Assembly (NCBI GenBank): GCA_944323245.1
Contig: CALURT010000006.1
Location: 47,222 to 111,221, forward strand
Source: an uncultured Bacteroidales bacterium
GTDB lineage: Bacteria > Bacteroidota > Bacteroidia > Bacteroidales > UBA932
Direction of reading: 5' to 3'
DNA: 64,000 nt
The notes under the pieces are model-generated. The model saw nothing but the letters and a program-made list of their open reading frames with translations. It had not been told where the DNA came from and made no database searches. The translations under genes and the position numbers were made by a program. Below are positions 26,373 to 34,789 of this stretch, in pieces. The number at the start of each line of letters is the position of its first letter. Position 1 is the first letter of the stretch.

Positions 26373-27527
26373 TCAATAGACATACGAACGGACGTCTTCC
26401 GCAGTAATCCTCGACCCGGAAAGTATGAGCAGCCGCTCCACCACATTGCGGAGTTCACGGATATTTCCTGACCAGCTTTTGTCTACAAGCATCTGCATGG
26501 CGTCTTCGTCGATTTCCCTGCGGGCCATTCCGGTCTCGTTGCATATCTGATCGATGAAATAATCCACCAACAGAGGGATATCCCCCTTCCTGTCGTCAAG
26601 GCGGGGCACTTCTATGACTATCACGCTCAGTCTGTGATACAGGTCTTCCCTGAATGTGCCTTTTGTTATTTCTTCCTTCAGGTTCTTGTTGGTAGCGGCG
26701 AGGACGCGTACATCCACCTCTATGTCCTTGTCGCTGCCGACGCGGGAAAGTTTCTTTTCCTGCAGGACCCTCAACACCTTGGCCTGGGCCGCAAGGCTCA
26801 TGTCGCCGATTTCGTCGAGGAAAAGCGTCCCGCCGTCAGCCTGCTCGAACTTGCCCTTGTGCTGCTTGATGGCAGAGGTAAAGGCTCCTTTCTCATGTCC
26901 GAACAGTTCGCTTTCGATGAGTTCCGAAGGAATGGCCGCACAATTGACTTCTATATAAGGCTGGGAAGCCCTGTTGCTTTTCTGATGAAGGCTTCTGGCC
27001 ACAAGTTCCTTTCCCGTACCGTTCGCCCCGGTAATCAGCACCCTCGCATCCGTAGGCGCCACCTTGTCTATCATTTCCCTGATATGGGCCATAGGAGCCG
27101 AATTGCCTATCATCTCCTGGCCTCCGTAAACCTTCTTCTTCAATATTTTTGTTTCCTTGACAAGGGAGACCTTGTCCGTGGCGTTCTTTATCGTGATGAG
27201 GATACGGTTCAGGTCGAGCGGCTTCTGGATGAAGTCGAAAGCGCCTTTCTTGATGCACTCGACGGCAGTATCTATGTCTCCGTGGCCGGAAATCATCACG
27301 ATGGCGGCATCATTGCCTGATTCCACCAATTTCGTAAGTACTTCCACTCCGTCCATGTTGGGCATCTTGATGTCGCACAGAATGACTCCGTACTTTTCCT
27401 TCTCCGCCATTTCGCATCCAGTAACCCCGTCTTCGGCCACGTCAGCCTCATAACCTTCGTCCGTCAGGATTTCCCTCAGGGAATTCCTGATGGCCCGTTC
27501 ATCGTCTATTATCAGTATTTTCATCAT
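26373..27527 (-). CDS. Sigma-54-dependent response regulator lacking a DNA-binding domain
   Basis: A 384-residue NtrC-family protein, starting at ATG 27525-27527 (a longer frame upstream is antisense to cmk). The receiver domain has DD at 8-9 and phospho-acceptor Asp52 in CDIKMPNMDG. The AAA+ domain has Walker A GANGTGKE, the sigma-54 contact loop read as GAFTSA instead of GAFTGA, Walker B LFLDEIGDM, and GNIRELRNVVERL. The protein ends just after ITAEDVRSYVY, with no Fis-type helix-turn-helix, as in Helicobacter FlgR and Chlamydia CtcC. It would activate sigma-54 polymerase from solution. The convergent kinase is the probable phosphodonor. Confidence 0.93.
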   Translation of the reverse strand: MMKILIIDDERAIRNSLREILTDEGYEADVAEDGVTGCEMAEKEKYGVILCDIKMPNMDGVEVLTKLVESGNDAAIVMISGHGDIDTAVECIKKGAFDFIQKPLDLNRILITIKNATDKVSLVKETKILKKKVYGGQEMIGNSAPMAHIREMIDKVAPTDARVLITGANGTGKELVARSLHQKSNRASQPYIEVNCAAIPSELIESELFGHEKGAFTSAIKQHKGKFEQADGGTLFLDEIGDMSLAAQAKVLRVLQEKKLSRVGSDKDIEVDVRVLAATNKNLKEEITKGTFREDLYHRLSVIVIEVPRLDDRKGDIPLLVDYFIDQICNETGMARREIDEDAMQMLVDKSWSGNIRELRNVVERLLILSGSRITAEDVRSYVY

Positions 27528-27555
27528 ATCATAAATTTCAATCGAAGCACCGGTT

Positions 27556-27588
27556 TTTGCAAATATCGGACTATTTTTTATAAATTTG
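27556..27588 (+). promoter_or_regulatory. Promoter of cmk
   Basis: TTTG at 27556-27559 and TAAATTTG at 27581-27588 with a 21-base spacer match the Bacteroidota consensus. The inferred start near 27594 makes the ATG at 27607 the only possible start and rules out an upstream in-frame codon at 27586 that lies inside the -7 box. Confidence 0.72.
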
Positions 27589-27606
27589 CCAAACAAACGT
27601 GAACTA

Positions 27607-28332
27607 ATGCATATACCTGACATCATTATCGCCATCGACGGATACTCCTCGACAGGCAAAAGCACTTTCGCAAAACTCATTGCCTCCGAGTTCGGTTTTC
27701 TGTACCTGGACTCCGGGGCCTTGTACAGAGGTGTTACCCTGTATGCCATGGAACACGGTATCATCAAGGATGACAACAGCATCGACCTCGGGAAACTGAA
27801 ACCGGCCCTGACCGATCTCGACATCAGGTTCAGGTCATCCGACAAGGGCAGCCTTACATACATCGGAGACAGATGTGTGGAAAAGGAAATACGGACCCTC
27901 GCCGTTTCGGACAAGGTCAGCCCCATCGCCGCCGTCCCTGAAGTAAGGGAATATGTCGACCGGAAACTGCGTGAATTCGGAAAGAAGAAAAGGATAGTCA
28001 TGGACGGCAGGGATATCGGGACCACCGTATTCCCTGAAGCCGAGCTGAAGATATTCATGACGGCGTCTCCTGAAGTACGGGCTGAAAGAAGGTTGAAGGA
28101 ACTCCTTGCCAAAGGCGAAAACGTTTCGTATGAAGATGTCCTGCACAACCTTGCGGAAAGGGACCGTATCGATTCGTCCCGGGAAACGTCGCCGTTGGCC
28201 AAAGCTGACGACGCACTGATTCTCGACAATTCCGACATGACGCTCGATGACCAGATAAAATGGGTAAAGGCCGTCTTGTCGGACAGGTTCGGAAACCATG
28301 CGGAGAAACCAATGAAATTCGGAAAATCATGA
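27607..28332 (+). CDS. cmk: Cytidylate kinase
   Basis: A 241-residue (d)CMP kinase of normal length. The P-loop GYSSTGKST lies near residues 11-19, followed by YLDSGALYRGVTLYA (substrate CMP contact) and the MDGRDIGTTVFPEAELKIF motif. The LID/C-terminal region has RRLKEL and RDRIDSSRETSPL. The start is fixed by the promoter at 27556-27588. The gene overlaps ispH by 4 bases (ATGA); cmk next to ispH is an arrangement seen in other bacteria. Confidence 0.96.
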   Translation: MHIPDIIIAIDGYSSTGKSTFAKLIASEFGFLYLDSGALYRGVTLYAMEHGIIKDDNSIDLGKLKPALTDLDIRFRSSDKGSLTYIGDRCVEKEIRTLAVSDKVSPIAAVPEVREYVDRKLREFGKKKRIVMDGRDIGTTVFPEAELKIFMTASPEVRAERRLKELLAKGENVSYEDVLHNLAERDRIDSSRETSPLAKADDALILDNSDMTLDDQIKWVKAVLSDRFGNHAEKPMKFGKS

Positions 28333-29273
28333 GCATCACGGTGGATATAGACAGTAATTCCGGATTCTGCGCAGGGGTCACAAGGGCCATAAACACGGCG
28401 GAAAGCCACCTTGCCTCCCATGACGGACGCCTGTATTCCTTGGGGGCGATAGTCCACAACGACGCCGAATTGGAAAGACTCGGGAAAAAGGGCCTTGTAA
28501 CGATAGACCGTGACGACCTTTCCGAAATGATAAACGCAGGCGGTGAATACCTGCTTATCCGGGCCCATGGAGAACCGCCGTCCACATACAGGACAGCCGA
28601 AGGATTGGGATTCAACATAGTGGACTGTACCTGTCCTGTCGTATTGAAACTGCAGGGAAGCATCAGGGAAGCGTACGAACGGATGCGGAAAGAAAACAAC
28701 GGCGGCCAGATCATAATCTACGGAAAAATCGGACATGCCGAGGTGCTCGGTCTTGTAGGGCAGGCCGATGGCAACGCCATTGTGGTGGAAAATCTCGCAA
28801 TGCTTGAAAAATACATTGCCGAAGGCAGGATTTCCCTGAGACACAGAATCGAAATCTTCTCGCAGACGACCAAGAACCCTGCCGAATATTCGAGAATATG
28901 CTCACGGTTGGAAGAACTGATGGCACGGGAAAACGAATTGTCAGTGGAGAGGTTCAAGGGAAGGGGGCTGCTTCAGATTCACAACACGATTTGCTCCCAG
29001 GTCGCCACAAGGCATGAAAAACTTTCGAAATTCGCCATAGACCATGACATCATCATCTTCGTGTCAGGCAAGGCGAGTTCCAACGGACAGGTCCTTTGCG
29101 ACAGATGCAAGTCGTTGAACATCCGCACATACCATATCGAAACAAAGGACGAGTTGAGGAAAGCGTGGTTCCGTCCGGACGACAAGGTCGGAGTCTGCGG
29201 AGCGGCATCAACTCCGAAATGGCTTCTCGAGGAAGTAGCCCGCGACATATTGGCATACAACTCGGAAATGTAA
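28329..29273 (+). CDS. ispH: 4-hydroxy-3-methylbut-2-enyl diphosphate reductase IspH
   Basis: A 314-residue iron-sulfur enzyme, the last step of the methylerythritol phosphate isoprenoid pathway, making IPP and DMAPP. I use the ATG at 28329 (MSITVDIDSNSGFCAGV), overlapping the cmk stop. The three cluster cysteines are present: Cys14 in GFCAGV, the DCTCPVV cysteine, and the one in HNTICSQVATRH. The catalytic Glu is in GHAEVLGLVGQ (HPE in the Escherichia coli enzyme). The C-terminal GVCGAASTPKWLLEEV is family-typical. Confidence 0.95.
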   Translation: MSITVDIDSNSGFCAGVTRAINTAESHLASHDGRLYSLGAIVHNDAELERLGKKGLVTIDRDDLSEMINAGGEYLLIRAHGEPPSTYRTAEGLGFNIVDCTCPVVLKLQGSIREAYERMRKENNGGQIIIYGKIGHAEVLGLVGQADGNAIVVENLAMLEKYIAEGRISLRHRIEIFSQTTKNPAEYSRICSRLEELMARENELSVERFKGRGLLQIHNTICSQVATRHEKLSKFAIDHDIIIFVSGKASSNGQVLCDRCKSLNIRTYHIETKDELRKAWFRPDDKVGVCGAASTPKWLLEEVARDILAYNSEM

Positions 29274-29275
29274 AT

Positions 29276-29306
29276 TTTGCATATCAAGGACAATTTTATA
29301 TTTTTG
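29276..29306 (+). promoter_or_regulatory. Promoter of efp, overlapping the gap after ispH
   Basis: TTTG at 29276-29279, a 19-base spacer and TATTTTTG at 29299-29306 form a full Bacteroidota promoter. The TTTG begins two bases after the ispH stop codon. The leader before the efp ATG at 29346 would be about 33 bases. Confidence 0.72.
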
Positions 29307-29345
29307 CAGCCTGAAATTCGGAAAAACAATTTAATTCAATATTTT

Positions 29346-29912
29346 ATGGCAACAACAGCTGATTTTAAAAACGGGCTTTATATCAATTATAACGGGAAGC
29401 CTTGCTCCATCGTGTGGTTCCAGCATGTAAAACCGGGCAAAGGCCCTGCTTTCGTAAAGACCAAACTCCGCAACCTCGAAAACGGCAGAATCCTTGAAAA
29501 TACGTTCACCGCAGGTGCGAAAATAGAGACAATCAATGTGGAAAGACGCCCTTACCAGTTCCTTTACAAGGACGAGGACGGATATAACTTCATGCATGAA
29601 GAGACTTTCGAGCAGATTCATCTCGGGAGCGACCTCGTGGAAAACGCAGACCTCATGAAAGAGGGCCAGCATGTGGAAATGATGTTCCTTGCCGATGAGG
29701 AAAGATGCCTCACCTGCGAACTTCCGACTTATGTGGAACTCGAAGTTACCTACACCGAGCCGGCTGTAAAAGGAGATACCGCATCTACGAGCGCACTTAA
29801 GGAAGCCACTTTGGAGACAGGCGCCACCATCATGGTTCCTTTGTTCATCAACCAGGGAGAGAAAATCCGTGTAAACACCGTAGACCGTGCCTACGGGGAA
29901 CGCGTAAAGTAA
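29346..29912 (+). CDS. efp: Translation elongation factor P
   Basis: A 188-residue three-domain EF-P that rescues ribosomes stalled on polyproline. I start at ATG 29346 (MATTADFKNGLYINYNGKPC); an upstream frame start lies before the promoter. The tip loop HVKPGKGPAFVKTK places Lys32 where the post-translational modification or direct P-site contact occurs. The second domain has FMHEETFEQIHLG, and the C-terminus VPLFINQGEKIRVNTVDRAY is conserved. No modification enzyme is encoded nearby. Confidence 0.97.
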   Translation: MATTADFKNGLYINYNGKPCSIVWFQHVKPGKGPAFVKTKLRNLENGRILENTFTAGAKIETINVERRPYQFLYKDEDGYNFMHEETFEQIHLGSDLVENADLMKEGQHVEMMFLADEERCLTCELPTYVELEVTYTEPAVKGDTASTSALKEATLETGATIMVPLFINQGEKIRVNTVDRAYGERVK

Positions 29913-29928
29913 GATTACCCTTTAGGGT

Positions 29929-30672
29929 TTACCCCTTGAGGGCGGCGGAACGTTTGAGGACAAATGTCGAGCCGAGATACTTGGTCCTGACTTCCTCATC
30001 TGCCGCCAGTTCTTCAGGAGTCCCGCTTTGGAGAATGCTGCCGTCGTACAGGAGATATGCCCTGTCGATGATGGCCAATGTCTCGCCAACGTTATGGTCG
30101 GTAATGATGACTCCTATGTTCTTGTATTTCAATTTGGCGATAATGTGCTGAATGTCTTCGACCGCTATCGGGTCCACGCCGGCGAACGGTTCGTCCAACA
30201 GGATGAATTTCGGATCAATTGCGAGGGCCCGGGCGATTTCACATCTTCGCCTTTCCCCTCCCGAAAGCTGTATCCCGAGACTTTTGCGGACCTTGTGCAG
30301 GTTGAACTCGTCTATCAGCGACTCAAGCCGTTCCTTGCGCTCGGCCTTGGAAAAATGAGCCATTTCCATCACTGACATTATGTTGTCCTCCACTGACATC
30401 CTTCTGAATACCGAGGCTTCCTGGGCAAGGTAGCCGACGCCTTTCTGCGCCCGCTTGTACATCGGGAGCTCTGTTATGTCCTCGTCATCCAAATATATCC
30501 TTCCGGCATTGGGGACGATAAGGCCTGTAATCATGTAGAAACTCGTGGTCTTTCCGGCGCCGTTAGGGCCGAGGAATCCGACGATTTCCCCTTGTTCGAC
30601 TTCCATGGACACGCCTTTCACGACTGTCCTTACACCGTATTTCTTGACAAGGTTTTCGCAACGCAGTTTCAT
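29929..30672 (-). CDS. lptB: Lipopolysaccharide transport ABC ATPase LptB
   Basis: A 247-residue cytoplasmic ATPase that drives LPS extraction through LptFG. It has Walker A GPNGAGKTT (about residues 35-43), the Q-loop region YLAQEASVFRRMSVEDN typical of LptB, signature LSGGERRR, Walker B FILLDEPFAGVDP and the H-loop ITDHNVGE. The other lpt genes are not in the window. It follows dnaX on the same strand, but a pair of dispersed repeats separates them, so cotranscription is uncertain. It converges with efp with only 16 bases between stops. Confidence 0.95.
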   Translation of the reverse strand: MKLRCENLVKKYGVRTVVKGVSMEVEQGEIVGFLGPNGAGKTTSFYMITGLIVPNAGRIYLDDEDITELPMYKRAQKGVGYLAQEASVFRRMSVEDNIMSVMEMAHFSKAERKERLESLIDEFNLHKVRKSLGIQLSGGERRRCEIARALAIDPKFILLDEPFAGVDPIAVEDIQHIIAKLKYKNIGVIITDHNVGETLAIIDRAYLLYDGSILQSGTPEELAADEEVRTKYLGSTFVLKRSAALKG

Positions 30673-30682
30673 AAAAATTTTT

Positions 30683-30724
30683 GTCTACAATTAAACGCAG
30701 CACCTCGGCTTGCAGTTTATTTTA
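30683..30724. repeat. Dispersed repeat, short copy
   Basis: A 42-base copy that begins GTCTACAATTAAACGC and ends CTCGGCTTGCAGTTTATTTT. It shares both ends with the longer copy at 30731-30803 but lacks about 31 internal bases. It lies in the lptB-dnaX gap. The same type of sequence is, from general knowledge, scattered in many copies in some Bacteroidales genomes. Confidence 0.75.
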
Positions 30725-30730
30725 TACTTC

Positions 30731-30803
30731 GTCTACAATTAAACGCTGCGCCTCGGCATAACCGAATAAATTCGCTTCTGCTCTCGGCTTGCAGTTTATT
30801 TTA
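30731..30803. repeat. Dispersed repeat, long copy, containing the dnaX stop codon
   Basis: A 73-base direct copy of the element at 30683-30724, beginning GTCTACAATTAAACGC and ending TCGGCTTGCAGTTTATTTTA, with an extra internal part holding two CTCGGC-type blocks. The dnaX stop codon (30796-30798 on the minus strand) lies inside it, so the last dnaX codon borders the repeat. Confidence 0.75.
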
Positions 30804-32628
30804 CATCAAGGTCGAAGTCGGAGACCAGACTTCGTACCTGATCGTTTTTGGACATCAGGTCCTTGGCCTTTTCACTCGGCATGTACACCGTCTGAGGCCG
30901 CTCCTCTTCCGGTATCAGGTCGACTCTGAGAGATACCCGGGCATCTCCGACCAAAGCCCTGAACCTGCCTTCCAGTTCATGCAGCAACTTGCTCTCCACC
31001 CAGTCTTTCTGAGCCTGATTCAGCACGTTGAACACCAATATTTTCCTATCATCTTCTGTCAGGACTGCCAACTTCGATGAAGCCAGGGTGTTGGCAAGTC
31101 TCGGTTTGGAAGCGTACATAGCCACCAATTCCGGCCATTTTCCTGTCATGGTCTCGTCTGACGGCAGTTCGCCTGCCTTGGCCGATGCCTGCGGCTTAAC
31201 CTCAGGAGTCCCCGTGTCCATCATCGACGTCAAAGACAATGACTCGGACGCAGCCGCACGACGTTTTCTCGGGCGAGGCTGCGGCTGGTCTTCGGCGGCG
31301 GCAGGTGCAGGTGCGTCCTGACTCCGGGCAGCAGTCTCACGGGCCGGGGAGGCTTCCGGAGAGGCCTGCTGCGGTGCAACGGGCTGCACGGGGGCCGTTT
31401 GTGCCGGAGCCGGTCCTGCGATAGCAGGGCCGGCGGACGCAGTCGGCTGCGAAGCAGCCCGGCCCGCTTCAGCGGGCTGTCGCACGGCCTGAGGCCGTGC
31501 GGACTGCGTCCCCGCCATCTGGGCGGCAGCCGTCTGGGACGCCGTCAGGAACGACAATTTCATCAATGCAAATTCTATATGAAGCCGCGGATTGACGCTT
31601 GCACGGTATCCCGACTCGCAGCGCATTGTAATATCAAGAGCGTCATACAGGAATTTCAGGGGACATCTGTCGGCCTGTGCCTTGTACTTGGCCTTCAACG
31701 AATCTGGAAGTTCGAGAAGGGCATCGACAGAAGCCTTGCTGACTATCAGGTCCCTCAGATGGCTGCTCAGGGCCGCCACAAAATGAAGTGCATTGAACCC
31801 CTTGGACAGGATTTCGTCGAATGTAAGCATCGCCGAACGGTAATCCCCCGAAAGGAAATTGTCCACAAGCGAAAACGAATATTCGTAATCAAGGACATTC
31901 AGATTCCTGACCACATCCTCGTACTTCACCTCCTTTCCGCAGAAAGCCACTGTCTGGTCGAAAATGGTCAGGGCATCCCTCATCGCCCCGTCAGCCTTTC
32001 CAGCTATCACATGAAGCGATTCGTCATCAATCGAAATACCCTCCTTGGCCGCAATGTTCCTGAGATTTCCGACTATATTGTCGACCGTAATCCTGTTGAA
32101 GTCGTATGTCTGGCAACGGGACAGTATCGTAGGCAGAATCTTGTGCTTCTCCGTCGTGGCCAATATGAATATGGCGTAGGCCGGCGGCTCTTCCAATGTT
32201 TTCAGGAAAGCATTGAAGGCTGCGGAACTCAGCATGTGTACCTCGTCTATGATGTAGACGCTGTACTTGCCGACCTGCGGAGGAATGCGCACCTGATCGA
32301 TGAGAGCCTTTATGTCGTCCACCCCGTTGTTGGAAGCTGCGTCCAATTCATGAATGCAATATGAACGGCCTTCGGCGAATGAAAGGCATGATTCGCATTT
32401 TCCGCACGGCTCCATGTCCGGTCCCGGATTGAGACAGTTGATGGTCTTGGCGAAAATACGGGCAGTACTTGTCTTCCCGACACCGCGGGGACCGCAGAAA
32501 AGATAGGCATGCGCCAACTGGCCCCTCAAAATCGAATTTTTCAGGGTCTTTGCTATATTGTCCTGACCGATAAGCGATTCAAACGTATCCGGTCTGTATT
32601 TCCTTGCTGATACTATATATTGGGCCAT
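30796..32628 (-). CDS. dnaX: DNA polymerase III subunit gamma/tau
   Basis: A 610-residue clamp-loader subunit. Start chosen at ATG 32628 (MAQYIVSARKYRPDTFESLI), which is the typical family start. Walker A GPRGVGKT lies at residues 46-53, the zinc-binding cysteines at 65, 75, 78 and 81 (CLNPGPDMEPCGKCESC), Walker B with IIDEVHML, and SRC in LSRCQTYDF. After domain III a Pro/Ala/Gln-rich linker (about 385-470) leads to a tau-type C-terminal domain that should bind the polymerase. No frameshift-type slippery site was looked for beyond inspection. It is divergent from the 32715 gene. Confidence 0.96.
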   Translation of the reverse strand: MAQYIVSARKYRPDTFESLIGQDNIAKTLKNSILRGQLAHAYLFCGPRGVGKTSTARIFAKTINCLNPGPDMEPCGKCESCLSFAEGRSYCIHELDAASNNGVDDIKALIDQVRIPPQVGKYSVYIIDEVHMLSSAAFNAFLKTLEEPPAYAIFILATTEKHKILPTILSRCQTYDFNRITVDNIVGNLRNIAAKEGISIDDESLHVIAGKADGAMRDALTIFDQTVAFCGKEVKYEDVVRNLNVLDYEYSFSLVDNFLSGDYRSAMLTFDEILSKGFNALHFVAALSSHLRDLIVSKASVDALLELPDSLKAKYKAQADRCPLKFLYDALDITMRCESGYRASVNPRLHIEFALMKLSFLTASQTAAAQMAGTQSARPQAVRQPAEAGRAASQPTASAGPAIAGPAPAQTAPVQPVAPQQASPEASPARETAARSQDAPAPAAAEDQPQPRPRKRRAAASESLSLTSMMDTGTPEVKPQASAKAGELPSDETMTGKWPELVAMYASKPRLANTLASSKLAVLTEDDRKILVFNVLNQAQKDWVESKLLHELEGRFRALVGDARVSLRVDLIPEEERPQTVYMPSEKAKDLMSKNDQVRSLVSDFDLDVK

Positions 32629-32662
32629 AGTCAACGTCTGTCCGACGAATTGGTACATTAGA

Positions 32663-32670
32663 CAAAGTTA
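32663..32670 (-). promoter_or_regulatory. Candidate -7 box of the dnaX promoter
   Basis: Minus-strand TAACTTTG is an exact TAnnTTTG box, 35 bases before the dnaX ATG. No clear -33 TTTG is seen at the right distance. Confidence 0.45.
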
Positions 32671-32683
32671 AGCATTATTTTTG

Positions 32684-32691
32684 TAACTTTG
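32684..32691 (+). promoter_or_regulatory. Candidate -7 box for the secreted protein-peptidase unit
   Basis: TAACTTTG at 32684-32691 is an exact TAnnTTTG box, 23 bases before the ATG at 32715. It is back-to-back with the dnaX box, 13 bases away, so the two promoters would compete for polymerase. No good -33 box is visible. Confidence 0.5.
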
Positions 32692-32714
32692 CGGGGCTTT
32701 TACGAAGATTCGAC

Positions 32715-33560
32715 ATGAAAAAAATTACAGCAATCGTACTGGCTCTCGCATTTTCCGTCATCGCCTACGGACAGGCGCAGATTACGACCAAGAAAGTCAA
32801 GATAGAAGACTTCATGGAAAAGACCATCAAGGTGGTCACTTCCGGTAACATGTTTTTCGACCAGGCACTGAAGGACGAAGTGATGAACAGGTGGAGGATA
32901 TCGCCTTTCGAGTTCTGTACGCTTGAAGAATTTGAAACACTCAAGACAGATGACAGCTATTATTTCATGCTCGTCACGAAAGACCGTTTCAAAAGGGAAA
33001 AGGAAGCAGGTCTCGCCTATATTTCCATCCTGAAAGGAGGCCCGGCTGCGGAAAAGGGTCTGAACAGGATGCTCAACGTGGTCTCGATACCCATAATGTC
33101 CGTCAAGAATCCGTCAGGAAGGGAATTCATCGTCCTGCCTGCCATTCTCGACATATTGCAGGTCCACATTACAAGGTCCATGGAAAAGGACTTGGTGGCA
33201 TACGGAGGCTTGGGCAATTACACCATGAACATATCCTCGACCGATGACATGAACATCCTTTTCGTCGAGGAAGACCTTTCGGACGAAATAACGGAGGATG
33301 TCAGGAACGTCTATTTCAAGAACGGAATGATGTCCGTGGACATGGATACAGCCGACATGGCCATGGAAGAATACCTTCCACGTACGATTGTCAGTTTTAC
33401 GGTAGCTCCGGACGAGGCCGGGAAGGGGGCCTACTGCTACAAGATGCTCATCGACGCCAAGACCCACAACCTGTACTATTTCAGAAAGCACAGGATTACC
33501 AAAAGGTTCGGGAAAGGCTTCCTGCTCGAGGACATAAACAGAATCGCCACTTCAAGATAA
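32715..33560 (+). CDS. Secreted protein of unknown function, upstream of an M16 peptidase
   Basis: A 281-residue protein with a clear signal peptide (MKKITAIVLALAFSVIAYG, cleaved near GQAQ) and no membrane span afterwards, so it is probably periplasmic. I recognise no catalytic motif. Segments such as NMFFDQALKDEVMNRWRIS and EEFETLKTDDSYYFMLVTKD resemble a conserved Bacteroidales family of unknown role. Its stop codon overlaps the next start by one base (TAATG), which suggests coupled translation with the M16 peptidase gene. Confidence 0.8.
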   Translation: MKKITAIVLALAFSVIAYGQAQITTKKVKIEDFMEKTIKVVTSGNMFFDQALKDEVMNRWRISPFEFCTLEEFETLKTDDSYYFMLVTKDRFKREKEAGLAYISILKGGPAAEKGLNRMLNVVSIPIMSVKNPSGREFIVLPAILDILQVHITRSMEKDLVAYGGLGNYTMNISSTDDMNILFVEEDLSDEITEDVRNVYFKNGMMSVDMDTADMAMEEYLPRTIVSFTVAPDEAGKGAYCYKMLIDAKTHNLYYFRKHRITKRFGKGFLLEDINRIATSR

Positions 33561-34789
33561 TGACAAGCGGAATCACTGAATGCGGCCTGCGATATGCCGT
33601 CAGACGCAGCGGTACCGCTGCCGCCTACTGCGCCCTCAGCATCAGATGCGGGACACGGGACGAGGCCGGATACAGCCCCGGGATAGCGCATTTCGTGGAG
33701 CATACCCTGTTCAAGGGGACTGCAAGGAAAAGTGCGGAGACCATCAACGGTTATTTGGACAGACTCGGAGGGGAACTCAACGCATATACCACAAAGGAAG
33801 AAATCGTCCTTCATGCCACCGTACTGAAAGAGGACCTGAACAAAGCTGCCGGACTGCTTTTCGAAATCGTCACCTCCCCGTCCTTTCCCGAAGATGAGAT
33901 CGAGACGGAAAAGAGCGTCATAATAGATGAAATCAAATCATACAAGGACTCCCCGTCGGAAGACATCTACGACAGATTCGAGGAAATGCTGTATGCCGGA
34001 CATCCGCTTTCGACACCGATTCTCGGCACTGCCGCTTCGATAAGGAAAATCCGAAGAAAGGAAATCGAGAAATTCGTAAAGGAAAAGTTCGTCCCTGAAA
34101 AAATGGCGTTTACCGTCGTGGCCGACATTGACGAAAAGCTCCTCGAAAAATTCATCATCCGGTTGTCATCCAAATGGTTTTCAGGGAAAACCGGTGATTT
34201 TCCCGAAAATACACACGGGCATTTCGCCGTTACGGAGACATTCGACAGGACAGTCAGCAAGAAAAACCATCAGGCAAACTGCATTGTCGGAAGTACCGCT
34301 CCTTCCCTTTATGAGGAAAACGAACGTATTCCCGCCATTCTCCTGTGCAATATCCTCGGAGGACCTGCGGGAAATTCCATCCTCAATTCCGAACTGAGAG
34401 AAAAAAGAGGTCTCGTCTATGGCGTTGACTGCTCATACACGCAATATTCGGATACCGGAATCGCCGCAATTTCCCTCGGCTGCGACAAGGACAATCTCGG
34501 GAAATGTCTTTCAATAATCGACCGGGAACTCAGGAAACTGCAGGACAAAGCCATGTCAGAACGCAGGCTGAACGCTGCCAAACGCCAGTTTTTCGGACAG
34601 ATGGCCATAGCATCCGACAGCGGCGAATCGCAATGCCTGTCAATGGGGAAAAGCCTTTTGGCATTCGGTTCCGTACTCTCCGACAGCGAAATCAGAAGTA
34701 AAATCGACTCCGTGACCGCCGGGGACATTCAGAACGCCGCAAGGAAAATATTTGCGGAAGACAAGCTCTCCCGGCTCATCTATATCTGA
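33560..34789 (+). CDS. M16 family zinc metallopeptidase
   Basis: A 409-residue pitrilysin-type peptidase of the short processing-peptidase class. The inverted zinc motif HxxEH is HFVEH at residues 44-48, with Glu47 as base, and the third ligand should be Glu124 in KSVIIDEIKSYKDSP, exactly 76 residues on. The second, inactive half has LREKRGLVYGVDCSYTQYSD. No signal peptide is seen in it, in contrast to the protein encoded just upstream. Substrate unknown. The end lies in a 3 x 15 bp tandem repeat that adds further in-frame stops. Confidence 0.94.
   Translation: MTSGITECGLRYAVRRSGTAAAYCALSIRCGTRDEAGYSPGIAHFVEHTLFKGTARKSAETINGYLDRLGGELNAYTTKEEIVLHATVLKEDLNKAAGLLFEIVTSPSFPEDEIETEKSVIIDEIKSYKDSPSEDIYDRFEEMLYAGHPLSTPILGTAASIRKIRRKEIEKFVKEKFVPEKMAFTVVADIDEKLLEKFIIRLSSKWFSGKTGDFPENTHGHFAVTETFDRTVSKKNHQANCIVGSTAPSLYEENERIPAILLCNILGGPAGNSILNSELREKRGLVYGVDCSYTQYSDTGIAAISLGCDKDNLGKCLSIIDRELRKLQDKAMSERRLNAAKRQFFGQMAIASDSGESQCLSMGKSLLAFGSVLSDSEIRSKIDSVTAGDIQNAARKIFAEDKLSRLIYI

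Noticed and set aside
27528..28844. N-terminal extension of the response regulator over cmk and ispH
   Set aside because: The receiver domain starts cleanly at 27527; the extra 439 codons are antisense to cmk and ispH.
29917..29928. Small hairpin ACCC/GGGT between efp and lptB
   Set aside because: Four pairs only; not enough to call a terminator.
30683..30803. CRISPR-like array
   Set aside because: Only two unequal direct copies with no spacer pattern and no cas genes.
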